From Hoeflea sp040218025 (GTDB lineage: Bacteria; Pseudomonadota; Alphaproteobacteria; Rhizobiales; Rhizobiaceae), in NCBI RefSeq assembly GCF_040218025.1, contig NZ_JAVJQD010000018.1: 64,000 bases of DNA. One strand, given 5' to 3'. A model generated the notes under the pieces. It made no database searches and was not told the origin of the DNA. It was given only the letters and a program-made list of their open reading frames with translations. Below, piece by piece: positions 17,481-25,398 of this stretch; the stretch's first letter is position 1; each line of letters begins with the position of its first letter. The translations under genes were made by a program, and so were the position numbers.

Positions 17481-17876
17481 ATGGCCGGATCGCGCGCGGA
17501 AAAACTGGAGCGTCTCGTCAGGGTCCAGCGCCAGCTTGAGCGCATGGCCGAAACGCTTCTGTCGCAAACGCTGCGCGAACAGGTCTCTGTTGACGACACC
17601 CGGAGCGCGCTCGTCGATGCGGTCGGATCGTTCGATCCGGTGCACGCGGCGATGTCACGCAACTATGCGCAGCGTTTTCAGCGCCTGTCGGCAAAGTCGC
17701 AGCAGCTTGAGGGCATGAAGACGGTTCAGGAGAAGCGGGTGCTGACCGAAAAGACCAAGGCCGACCGGCTTGCCGATCAGGCTGCGGCGGCCGCCTCGAA
17801 CGAAGAACGCACCGCCGCCGATGAAGCGCTGCTCGACTTGCTCGAGGCCTCGTTGCGCCATCGCGCGAGCGGCTGA
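17481..17876 (+). CDS. FliJ-like coiled-coil hypothetical protein
   Basis: This 131-residue protein is almost entirely charged helix (LERLVRVQRQLERMAETLLS near the start and QEKRVLTEKTKADRLADQAA later). It has no signal peptide or membrane segment. Size, helical hairpin pattern and position three bases after fliR resemble FliJ, the small coiled-coil that links the export ATPase to FlhA. Sequence-level homology cannot be claimed by eye. A FlgN- or FliT-like export chaperone is the alternative. Confidence 0.5.
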   Translation: MAGSRAEKLERLVRVQRQLERMAETLLSQTLREQVSVDDTRSALVDAVGSFDPVHAAMSRNYAQRFQRLSAKSQQLEGMKTVQEKRVLTEKTKADRLADQAAAAASNEERTAADEALLDLLEASLRHRASG

Positions 17877-17966
17877 TCGGCCCATCACCGGCACAAGGCC
17901 AGCGTAAGCTTCATCAGGCAATTTAGCTAAACCGAATTTCTGGCCGACACGGCGGGGGGAAGCGCA

Positions 17967-18584
17967 TTGTCCATTCAGACTGCAACCGACCTTGTACTGG
18001 ATGTCGTCCGCGCGGCGGATCCGGCAGCTGCACAAAAGGCCGAGGCGATGCTCGAGGCCGCTTCGATCCGCAAGTCGGAAGCCGCGGCCGCTACGCCCGC
18101 TTTTGATCGGCAGTTGCTGGCCTCCTCGGACTCGTCGACCCTGCCGCTGAGCCGGGCCATGGATGCGCTTGAGGCGAGGGTGGAAACCGGCGCCGACGCC
18201 AGGATGATCGACAAGACCGAGGAGACCTACCGTCAGTTCGAGGCGATGATCCTGCAGAAGTTCATCGGCTCCATGCTTCCGCAGGACAGTGAAGAACTCT
18301 ACGGCAAGGGAACCGCGGGTGAAATCTGGAAGGGCATGATGGCCGAGCAGCTCGGCGCGGTGCTGGCCAAGGGTGGCGGCATCGGCATTGCCGACCGGAT
18401 GCTGGCTGACCGTATCGGCGCCGCCGTCAAGCCAGAAGCGGCCGGAACGATCGATTCCAACGTGACCAACAGGGCCGCCAGCATGATCAATGAATTCCAG
18501 TTGCAGATCCTCGCGGATGTGTCCGGATCGGAGTCCCGCGATCATGCCGCTGATCAAGACCTATCCATAACCCGGAGAGCATGA
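17967..18584 (+). CDS. Rod-binding protein, FlgJ N-terminal type
   Basis: This 205-residue protein contains the rod-binding domain at about residues 75-135: TEETYRQFEAMILQKFIGSM followed by a GKGTAGEIWKGMMAEQLG element. It lacks the muramidase domain of enterobacterial FlgJ. The start is probably TTG at 17967 with GGGGGGA at 17954-17960. It probably caps the growing rod in the periplasm, with cell-wall cleavage supplied by the separate transglycosylase at 7231-7815. It overlaps the next gene by four bases. Confidence 0.8.
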   Translation: MSIQTATDLVLDVVRAADPAAAQKAEAMLEAASIRKSEAAAATPAFDRQLLASSDSSTLPLSRAMDALEARVETGADARMIDKTEETYRQFEAMILQKFIGSMLPQDSEELYGKGTAGEIWKGMMAEQLGAVLAKGGGIGIADRMLADRIGAAVKPEAAGTIDSNVTNRAASMINEFQLQILADVSGSESRDHAADQDLSITRRA

Positions 18585-18961
18585 CGAAAATGAGCGAACC
18601 TCACACGCAGGATCAACGAATTCAGGGTGTCCTTTCCAGGTTGGAATCCGTCATTGATGCGGAGAATGCCGCCCTTGGCGTCGACCGGGACTATGATCTG
18701 GGCCGCTCGAACGCGCTCAAGAGCCGGTGTCTCTATGACATGGCGGTGCTGTTCAAGCAGGTCCAGCCGGACCAGCTTTCGCCCGACCACAGGGACCACC
18801 TTCAATGCGTGCGCGCCAAGCTTGACGTCAATCACGCCAAGGTGCGGGCACACATGGAAGCGGTGCGCGAAATTGCCGAGATGATCAAGAAAACCGTGGC
18901 CGAATCCGAAGCTGACGGCACCTATTCCGAAGATCAGTTCAGGCGTATCGAACTGTCATGA
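18581..18961 (+). CDS. FlgN-like flagellar chaperone candidate
   Basis: This 126-residue, all-helical cytoplasmic protein starts at 18581 overlapping the preceding stop (the ATG at 18590 is an alternative). A segment reading SRLESVIDAENAALGVDRDY near residues 17-36 and the later LDVNHAKVRAHMEAVREIAE resemble FlgN, the export chaperone for FlgK and FlgL. The overlap with flgJ-like upstream and the next gene downstream ties it to the flagellar operon. The function is inferred. Confidence 0.6.
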   Translation: MTKMSEPHTQDQRIQGVLSRLESVIDAENAALGVDRDYDLGRSNALKSRCLYDMAVLFKQVQPDQLSPDHRDHLQCVRAKLDVNHAKVRAHMEAVREIAEMIKKTVAESEADGTYSEDQFRRIELS

Positions 18962-19500
18962 TCAAACTTCTCATCACCGGGATCTGGATATCGGCCGTTG
19001 CCCTGGCGTCGGTCTATTACTCGGTGCAGACCGCCAACAAGATGGAGCCCGCGGAGCCTGACCCGGCGATGTTCGGCGGGCTTCAGAGCATTCGCGGCGA
19101 GGTTACCTCGATCCCGGTCATCAGCGGTGGCGCGGTGAAGGGCTATTTCCTGACCAGGCTCTCTTATACCGTCGACGCCGAGAAGACCGCAAAGATGACC
19201 ATTCCGGCGCGTGATCTGGTCACCGATGCGCTGTACACCGCGCTGGTCGGGGATCGGCTCATCGACTTCCCCAACATGACGCAATTCGACCTCGAGGGCT
19301 TCAAGGCGCGGATACTGGAAACCATCAACACGCGCCTGGGAGAGGAGGTGTTCCACGATGTCGTCGTCGAGCAGATAGACTATCTCTCCAAGGAAGACAT
19401 CCGCACCAATATGCGGCGCAACACCGAAGCTCCTCCGCCGGGCGCCTCCGTCCAGGGCGGCAAGCCGGCCAGGAAGGCCGAAGCCGAGGTTTCGCACTGA
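18958..19500 (+). CDS. Membrane-anchored hypothetical protein, FliL-like topology
   Basis: This 180-residue protein starts with an uncleaved membrane helix (about residues 4-22, LLITGIWISAVALASVYYSV), followed by a periplasmic domain to about residue 150 and a polar Pro/Lys tail. The topology matches FliL-type stator-associated proteins. A helix before VFHDVVVEQIDYL also resembles the SPFH-like FliL fold. No FliL signature is clear, and the cluster's usual fliL lies upstream of the flagellins in rhizobia. It overlaps the preceding gene by four bases and ends the flagellar block. Confidence 0.5.
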   Translation: MIKLLITGIWISAVALASVYYSVQTANKMEPAEPDPAMFGGLQSIRGEVTSIPVISGGAVKGYFLTRLSYTVDAEKTAKMTIPARDLVTDALYTALVGDRLIDFPNMTQFDLEGFKARILETINTRLGEEVFHDVVVEQIDYLSKEDIRTNMRRNTEAPPPGASVQGGKPARKAEAEVSH

Positions 19501-19518
19501 TGGGCGGCTGGCATCAGT
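19496..19518. terminator. Hairpin at a convergent gene end
   Basis: ACTGATG (19496-19502) and CATCAGT (19512-19518) form a perfect seven-base stem with a nine-base loop. The stop codons of the two convergent genes (19498-19500 plus, 19514-19516 minus) lie within the stem. The T run is weak, so termination strength is uncertain. Confidence 0.35.
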
Positions 19519-20503
19519 TGCTTTCCGGATTCCGGTACTGTTCGTTGACGAGACCGGCCTCCGCCATCAGCCGCCCGGCCGCCACCTGAAGGTGATAGAG
19601 CCCGGCCACTGCCGATCCGGTCCGGGCCCACATCTTGACCCCACGCACAGGCGACGCCAGAAGCAGCGCAACCGACTTGCCCATCCTGCGAAGCCGGCCT
19701 GCAACTCCCGGATCCTGTCGTTTTTCGATGATTGCGGAGATCGCGCCGTTGCGCAACGATCGCGCATTGAGCCACGAGAATTCCGTGCGGCGTGATGGCA
19801 GGGTCTCCATCACCGCGGCCTCCGCGCACCAGGCAAAGGTGAATCCCCTTGCCTTGGCCCGTCGATAGAAGTCGCTGTCGCCGCCGCCGATGAAATTGAA
19901 TGCCGGATCGAGAAACGGTCGCGGCATGGCGTCGAGCACAGCGCGCGATATCATCACATTGCCCGATGAATACAGGATCGGCACCGGTCCGGTCCGGTCG
20001 TAGTGCGGCTGGAAAACCGGATGCTTTCTCCAGCGTTCGAGGGACGGATCCGAAAACACCGGTGTCTGCGGCCCCCCCACCAGATCGGCGCCGGTGCGTT
20101 CGGCGGTCTTCCGCAACCGGTCGAGCCAGCCCGGCGTCGCCAGTTCGTCGTCGTCGATGACCGCGATGTGCTCAAGTTCCGGGAAGGTCTGCAAGGCGGT
20201 CTGCCAGCCGGCATTGTACGCATGGCAGTTGCCGCGCTGATGCGCCACGATCACCATCCCCTTGAGCCTGGCGGTTTTTAGCCACTCCGCCGCGGCGGCG
20301 GCGCCCTCGAGGACTTCGGCGTCATTGTCCATCACCACAACCGCGGCTTCGTCACCGGCATTCAGCGCTTCGAGCGAGTCGAGCGTCGCGATCAGGTGCT
20401 CCGGTCTGCGAAAGGTCGGAAGCGTAATGGCGATCCTGACCCGTTCGGTCTTCAGGTTCGCCGAGCGGCAATGCTCGCTTATGGTCCGGGTATCTGACTG
20501 CAT
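19514..20503 (-). CDS. Family 2 glycosyltransferase
   Basis: This 329-residue protein has a GT-A fold: ITLPTFRRPEHLIATLDSL near the start, VVMDNDAE in the nucleotide-binding half, and a DDD metal-binding motif in VIDDDELATPGW. The start is taken at 20503, since upstream residues to 20572 lack conservation features. A GGGDSDFYRRAK segment lies after residue 200, as in many polysaccharide glycosyltransferases. It probably transfers a sugar to a lipid-linked intermediate in the cytoplasm. It heads a polysaccharide block and faces away from the next gene. The sugar is unknown. Confidence 0.85.
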   Translation of the reverse strand: MQSDTRTISEHCRSANLKTERVRIAITLPTFRRPEHLIATLDSLEALNAGDEAAVVVMDNDAEVLEGAAAAAEWLKTARLKGMVIVAHQRGNCHAYNAGWQTALQTFPELEHIAVIDDDELATPGWLDRLRKTAERTGADLVGGPQTPVFSDPSLERWRKHPVFQPHYDRTGPVPILYSSGNVMISRAVLDAMPRPFLDPAFNFIGGGDSDFYRRAKARGFTFAWCAEAAVMETLPSRRTEFSWLNARSLRNGAISAIIEKRQDPGVAGRLRRMGKSVALLLASPVRGVKMWARTGSAVAGLYHLQVAAGRLMAEAGLVNEQYRNPESN

Positions 20504-20580
20504 GGCCGGCCTTTTCTCCGATGCATTGTGCGCGCTTGACTTGCGTCTGAACGATGGCGGCCCTGCATCCATTCATTGGC

Positions 20581-20625
20581 GGCAGCGCTGCTTTCGCACC
20601 CGCAGGGGTGCGCGGCGCCGCTGCC
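20581..20625. repeat. Palindromic intergenic repeat (same family as 14480-14520)
   Basis: Outer arms GGCAGCG (20581-20587) and CGCTGCC (20619-20625) enclose inner arms CGCACCC (20595-20601) and GGGTGCG (20606-20612). The order CAGCG, CTTT, hairpin, TGCGCGGCGC is shared with the fliQ-flhA element. It lies in the divergent gap between two glycosyltransferase genes. Confidence 0.6.
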
Positions 20626-20751
20626 CGAACCAACCAAATCACAGGAATCTGAAGATTGCCTGAAAAGCGTCGTCTACATTTGCACGCTTGGCTTAACCGC
20701 CTTTTCAACGGATCGGGCTATACGAAGCTTTCGGTATGAACTGGATAGCCC

Positions 20752-21936
20752 ATGCACCTTGTCTTCATTTCCTCGCTGGTTCCTGTCGCAGCACCCTCCT
20801 CGGGCTATGATATTGCCAACCGGGTGATTGCCGACGCCATCCGCATGCTGGGTCATCAGGTATCGGTGATCGGATTTCTTCAGCCCGGACAGGAGCCGGC
20901 GCCGGAAGGCCGGACACGACTTCTCGGCGAACTGGAAGTCACCAATGCCCGTGTCGGCAAATGGCAAAAGGCAAAGTGGCTCAAGGACGCGTTTGTGCAT
21001 GGCGAACCCGTTTCGGTCGCCAAGATGCATGCGGCGACGCCGGGTGATGTGCGCGCTGCGCTGGCCGAGCTTCAACCGTTTGACGGGCTGATCCTGAATT
21101 CGGTGCAGCTCTCCGGTGCGTTCTATGACATCTTCAGGGCCTTTCCGCATGTCTTTGTTGCGCACAATGTCGAGGCCAAGACCGCCGCAGCCAACGCTTC
21201 GGGCGCCGCATCATCGCTGGCGCAGATGCTCTATGCCCGCGACGCGCGGCTGCTCGAGCATCTGGAGTCGACCCTCTGCAATGGCGCACGGCACGTCTTC
21301 ACCCTCGCGGATGCCGATCGATCCGGTCTCAACCTCGCGGATTCCGGCCGCGCCACAACCCTGCCGCTGGTCACCTCCGTCATGCCGCCGGAAGTCCGGG
21401 AGGAGGAAACCGGCGGGGATTCCGCCATCCATGATGCCGGCCTGATCGGCTCATGGGGCTGGGCGGCCAACCGCGCCGGTCTTGACTGGTTCTTGCGCCG
21501 GGTCGCCCCGTTGCTGCCGGTCGACTTCACTGTCGCAATCGCAGGCTCACTTGGTGCGACCCCGCCGGATGTGCCTGGCAATGTCCGGTTTCTCGGCCGT
21601 GTGCCGGATGCGCGCGCCTTCGTGCGCTCCTGCAGGGTTGTTCCGCTTGTCTCGCGAACCGGGACCGGCGTTCAGCTCAAATCCATCGAGACCTTCGAAC
21701 TGGGGCTTCCCGCGGTCGCTACCGGCAATGCGCTTCGCGGCATTGCCGCCATCCCGGAAAACTGCAGACGGGCCGATGATCCCGAAGGCTTTGCAGACGC
21801 CCTGCGATCCGTGGTTGGGCGGGCCCGCGCCGGGGTGGATCTCCGACTGGACGGACGCGCCTTCCATGCGCGCCAGTTGGCCGGACTGAAGGCCGGTCTG
21901 GAAAGGGGGCTCGCGGATTTGTCGCCGGATGGTTAA
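20752..21936 (+). CDS. Family 4-type glycosyltransferase
   Basis: This 394-residue protein has a GT-B layout. The N-terminal half begins MHLVFISSLVPVAAPSSGYD, with a glycine/serine-rich acceptor loop. The C-terminal half carries VRFLGRVPDARAFVRSCRVV and a GTGVQLKSIETFELGLPAVA segment, where the conserved Glu pair region binds the nucleotide sugar. It resembles exopolysaccharide transferases. Context (WecG-type gene, flippase and Wzz-type protein downstream) supports surface-polysaccharide assembly. The donor sugar is unknown. Confidence 0.85.
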   Translation: MHLVFISSLVPVAAPSSGYDIANRVIADAIRMLGHQVSVIGFLQPGQEPAPEGRTRLLGELEVTNARVGKWQKAKWLKDAFVHGEPVSVAKMHAATPGDVRAALAELQPFDGLILNSVQLSGAFYDIFRAFPHVFVAHNVEAKTAAANASGAASSLAQMLYARDARLLEHLESTLCNGARHVFTLADADRSGLNLADSGRATTLPLVTSVMPPEVREEETGGDSAIHDAGLIGSWGWAANRAGLDWFLRRVAPLLPVDFTVAIAGSLGATPPDVPGNVRFLGRVPDARAFVRSCRVVPLVSRTGTGVQLKSIETFELGLPAVATGNALRGIAAIPENCRRADDPEGFADALRSVVGRARAGVDLRLDGRAFHARQLAGLKAGLERGLADLSPDG

Positions 21937-22070
21937 CAAAGAGTAAACATTCCGCTTAACCGCAACTGTCGAACGCCGCTGCCAACCCCTTAAGAAAGTG
22001 CTAACACAATGCCGGGGCCCGCCAGGACGGATTGCCGGGCCGGACTCTTTGAAGTGAATTTGGATTTGTG

Positions 22071-22850
22071 ATGCGCGAACAACAGTCGGACAATCACCGG
22101 GACATTTTGGGCGTCCGTGTTGCTGCGCTTGGCTGGCCGGAGGCGCTGCGCAAGATCGAGCAGGCAGTCACGGGTGAGGGGCCGCAGCGGGTCTTCAATT
22201 TTCTGAACGCTCACAATGCAAACCTCGCCATGACAAACAGGACCTACCGTCAGGGGCTGGCCCGATGCGAGGTGCTTCCCGACGGCGTTGGTGTCGATCT
22301 CGCATCGCGCACGCTCCATGGAACCGCTTTCCCGGCCAATCTCAACGGAACCGATCTTCTGCCGGCGGTTTTCGTGCACATCGAAAAGCCGCTGACTGTG
22401 GCGCTGATCGGCGCGCGGCCGGAGGTTCTTGAGCGCGCCGTTGCGAATTTCCGCGCTGCCACACCCTGGCATAGCTTCCATGCCGTCTCCGACGGTTATT
22501 TCGACCGCGGCGACAGCGCGAAAGTGACGCAAAGCCTTGAGGCGCTTGATCCCGATATCACGCTTGTTGCCCTGGGAAGCCCGGTCCAGGAACTCTGGAT
22601 CGACGACCATATCCGGCCCGGTCACGGCAGGGTTGTTTTCGGAGTTGGCGCGCTGTTCGATTTCGTTTCGGGATCGGTGGCGCGTGCGCCTCAAACGATG
22701 CGCAATATGCGGCTCGAATGGCTCTGGCGGCTTGTGCTCGAGCCCTCGCGCCTGTGGCGTCGCTACATTCTGGGAAATCCGCTCTTCCTTTTCAATTTGC
22801 TGAAGTACAAGGTCGGTGGCGCAGGCCGAAACGACCGTGTCATGGCGTGA
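22071..22850 (+). CDS. WecG/TagA/CpsF family glycosyltransferase (GT26)
   Basis: This 259-residue protein matches the GT26 family: FNFLNAHNANLA near the start, LPDGVGVDLASR with the conserved Asp, VALIGARPEVLERA, and VALGSPVQELWI followed by GVGALFDFVSGSVARAP. Members transfer ManNAcA or related sugars to lipid-linked intermediates at the membrane. The ATG at 22071 is preferred over the GTG three bases earlier. The 134-base gap upstream contains several TTAA elements but no clean promoter. Confidence 0.9.
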   Translation: MREQQSDNHRDILGVRVAALGWPEALRKIEQAVTGEGPQRVFNFLNAHNANLAMTNRTYRQGLARCEVLPDGVGVDLASRTLHGTAFPANLNGTDLLPAVFVHIEKPLTVALIGARPEVLERAVANFRAATPWHSFHAVSDGYFDRGDSAKVTQSLEALDPDITLVALGSPVQELWIDDHIRPGHGRVVFGVGALFDFVSGSVARAPQTMRNMRLEWLWRLVLEPSRLWRRYILGNPLFLFNLLKYKVGGAGRNDRVMA

Positions 22851-22943
22851 CGCCCTCCGTTCGTCGATCTTAGAATATTGTCAACGTCCTTCGTTCATTC
22901 TGGCGTCCTTGCCCGAAGCGCAGCCGAACGAGCCGAGCCAGCC

Positions 22944-23822
22944 ATGACAACCGCAGTGATGACCGCGTCCTATGTGGCAGATTTCGAACGCTGCGCGCTC
23001 TTGTGCGAGAGCATGGACCGGTTTCTCGAGGGCAAGTGGCATCATTATCTGCTGGTCGAGCGCGCCGATGCCGAGCTCTTCAAATCGCTTGAAGGCGTCA
23101 ATCGATCCGTAGTCAGCGAGGCCGAGCTGTTTCCCTCCTGGCTCAGGGCGTTCCCCGATCCCCTGAGCATGGGCCGGCGCCGGGTCTGGCTGTCGCCTTT
23201 CTCGCTTCCGCTTCGCGGCTGGCACGCTCAACAGCTCCGGCGTCTCGCCATGGCGCGTCATGTGGACGCGAAAACGATCCTCTCCATCGATTCCGATGTG
23301 GTCCTCGTGCGCCCCTTCGATCCTGCGAGCATGTGGAAAGATGGCATCCTGCGCATGTTCCGGGCCGACAACGGCGCCCACGATGCAACCCCCGGCCATC
23401 TCGCCTGGCTTGCCCATGCCGGCAACATTCTCGGGCTGCCGCCGCATCCCGATCCTGCACACGACTACATTTCCAACATGGTCGCCTGGCGCGCCGACAC
23501 CGCGCGCGCCCTGCTCGATCATCTCGAAAACCGGTCAGGAAAGAGCTGGCTTCGGGCGGTCATTTCCTCGCGCGACATTTCCGAATGCATGATCTACGGC
23601 CGCTTTGCCGATGAGGTGCTGGGCGGCGCCGGGCACCGCCCCGATGGACGGTCGCTTTCGCATGTGCTCTGGTTCAGGGAAACGTTCCCGCAGACCAGTG
23701 AGGGGCTGGCGAGCTTCATGGCCGAACTGCGCCCTGATCAGGTCGCCATCGGCGTGCAGTCCTTTGTCGGTCATCCGCTCTCGGAGATCCGCCGGCTGGC
23801 GTTCTCCGTCACTCCGGTTTGA
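22944..23822 (+). CDS. DUF6492-like putative glycosyltransferase
   Basis: This 292-residue protein begins MTTAVMTASYVADFERCALL if the ATG at 22944 is used; the frame extends to a TTG at 22878. A DSDVVLVRPFD segment at about residues 115-125 gives a DxD metal/nucleotide-sugar motif, and the LLVERAD and SNMVAWR segments match proteins of the DUF6492 group. It is probably a GT-A type sugar transferase of the polysaccharide block. The family name is from memory and the substrate is unknown. Confidence 0.65.
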   Translation: MTTAVMTASYVADFERCALLCESMDRFLEGKWHHYLLVERADAELFKSLEGVNRSVVSEAELFPSWLRAFPDPLSMGRRRVWLSPFSLPLRGWHAQQLRRLAMARHVDAKTILSIDSDVVLVRPFDPASMWKDGILRMFRADNGAHDATPGHLAWLAHAGNILGLPPHPDPAHDYISNMVAWRADTARALLDHLENRSGKSWLRAVISSRDISECMIYGRFADEVLGGAGHRPDGRSLSHVLWFRETFPQTSEGLASFMAELRPDQVAIGVQSFVGHPLSEIRRLAFSVTPV

Positions 23823-23865
23823 GTCGCTTTTCCCCGATCGCTGATGTCCTTCCGGTCGCCACCGG

Positions 23866-25131
23866 TCAGATCGGCCGTCTGGCGGCTCCCCTGAGCGCCC
23901 GATAGGTGAACACCGCCGACTGCACGTAGAGGACCAGGAACAGGACGTTCATCAGTTCGACCCAGACAGGAATGTCCAGGGCCAGACCCAGGAGATGGGC
24001 GAGAAGCAGCGCCTTCATCGCCCCCAGCGAGGCGAGCACCAGCATCCGCACGAAGGTCCGGCCTGTCGCATAGAGCAGTTCCGAATGGTACTCGATCAGG
24101 TTCCTGAAGGCCGGCACCAGCACCACGAGTATCAGAAGCGGCGCGACTTCGGCCACGTTCCGCCCGAGGGCATTGGGGAAGATCCACAGGAACCCGGACA
24201 TCGCCAGAAGACCCGCGGTCGAGATGGACGCGACGCCGGCTTCCAGCATGATCCGGTATTTGAGTTGCTCCAGCAGCGCTGCGGTGCGCATCAGCTTCTG
24301 CGTCAGGAGTGTCAGGAAGGCGCGCACCGGAAGTGCGGTCAGGTCGACCAGGCGCATGATCATGGCATAGATGCCCGCGGCTTCCGCGCCGCCAAGCGAG
24401 AGCACCAGCACCTTGTCCAGCTCGGACTGGATGTAGAACAGCATTTCGGCGCCGGCCACCGAAATCGCGTCGGCCCAGCGCCGCATGTAAAGCACCGGCT
24501 TCCATCTCAGACGGACGCGGGGATAGAAGAAGACGATCGCCACCAGCGCGGCGAGACCGTTCGCCGCGATATAGTACCAGGCCCAGGCCGACAGGGATCC
24601 GTCGGCCGCGATGGCGAACAAGAGAGCGGCGACGGTCTTGAACGAGGTGGCCATGACCACAAGCCATGAACCGGCGCCGAACCGGTTGACCCCGTAACTC
24701 ACGATCACCACGATCTCCATGACCCGCCAGCAAAGGACCTCGGCCACGAGGATCTTGGCAAAGGTGGGGATTGTCATCTGGTCGGCGAAAACCAGCCGGT
24801 GCGTCACCCAGCCGGCCAGTGCGATCACCGGGAGAGACAGAACCGTTCCCGCCAGGAACCCTCCGGTATAGGTCCCGAGCAATCGCTGCTTGACCGTCGC
24901 GATCCGGTAGAGGGGGGAGACGAAGCCGAATGCCAGCAGTCGCGAAAGCATGATGCCGCACGCCGAGGCTGTTGCGAACAGGCCGAACTCGGAAATCGAA
25001 AGCGTGTTCGCGATTGCGATGAAATAGACGAGCGACATGACCAGTCGCCCTGCCGATCCGCCGATCATGGAAAGATACGCGCGAACGGTTTCCCGATATG
25101 TGACGGCTAGGTTCTTCAGACGGGCAATCAT
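23866..25131 (-). CDS. Wzx-type polysaccharide flippase
   Basis: This 421-residue protein has about 12 membrane helices and few charged stretches. The N-terminal part (MIGGSAGRLVMSLVYFIAIA) and YIQSELDKVLVLSLGGAEAA match the polysaccharide transporter (PST) family, which moves lipid-linked repeat units across the inner membrane. The ATG at 25131 has GGATCGAG just upstream and replaces a TTG at 25167. It is convergent with the DUF6492-like gene and divergent from the Wzz-type gene. Confidence 0.88.
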   Translation of the reverse strand: MIARLKNLAVTYRETVRAYLSMIGGSAGRLVMSLVYFIAIANTLSISEFGLFATASACGIMLSRLLAFGFVSPLYRIATVKQRLLGTYTGGFLAGTVLSLPVIALAGWVTHRLVFADQMTIPTFAKILVAEVLCWRVMEIVVIVSYGVNRFGAGSWLVVMATSFKTVAALLFAIAADGSLSAWAWYYIAANGLAALVAIVFFYPRVRLRWKPVLYMRRWADAISVAGAEMLFYIQSELDKVLVLSLGGAEAAGIYAMIMRLVDLTALPVRAFLTLLTQKLMRTAALLEQLKYRIMLEAGVASISTAGLLAMSGFLWIFPNALGRNVAEVAPLLILVVLVPAFRNLIEYHSELLYATGRTFVRMLVLASLGAMKALLLAHLLGLALDIPVWVELMNVLFLVLYVQSAVFTYRALRGAARRPI

Positions 25132-25398
25132 CTCGATCCGGCAGCTCAGCGCTTGCGACGGTCGCAAGTGTCCTTTGAGGCCTGAATTCCTACCGGAAAA
25201 ACGTTAACCCGGCGTTTGGAGGCGCGTCCCGTGCGGAAATGCAGTCGGTTTTTCCTATGTTTTTTGCCGGTCCTAATTTGCGGAAAAAACGGAGAAAATC
25301 GTCAAGCCTGGCCGGAAATTAACTCTTTGTTACCCATGAATTTATAGCTTGCCTTAACGAATACCGGTTTCTTTCCAATTGAGGCGTCCCGGCCAGGC

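Noticed and set aside
25319..25334. CtrA-like box upstream of the Wzz-type gene
   Set aside because: TTAA-N7-TTACC has a mismatch in the key half-site and similar degenerate matches occur by chance in AT-rich gaps.
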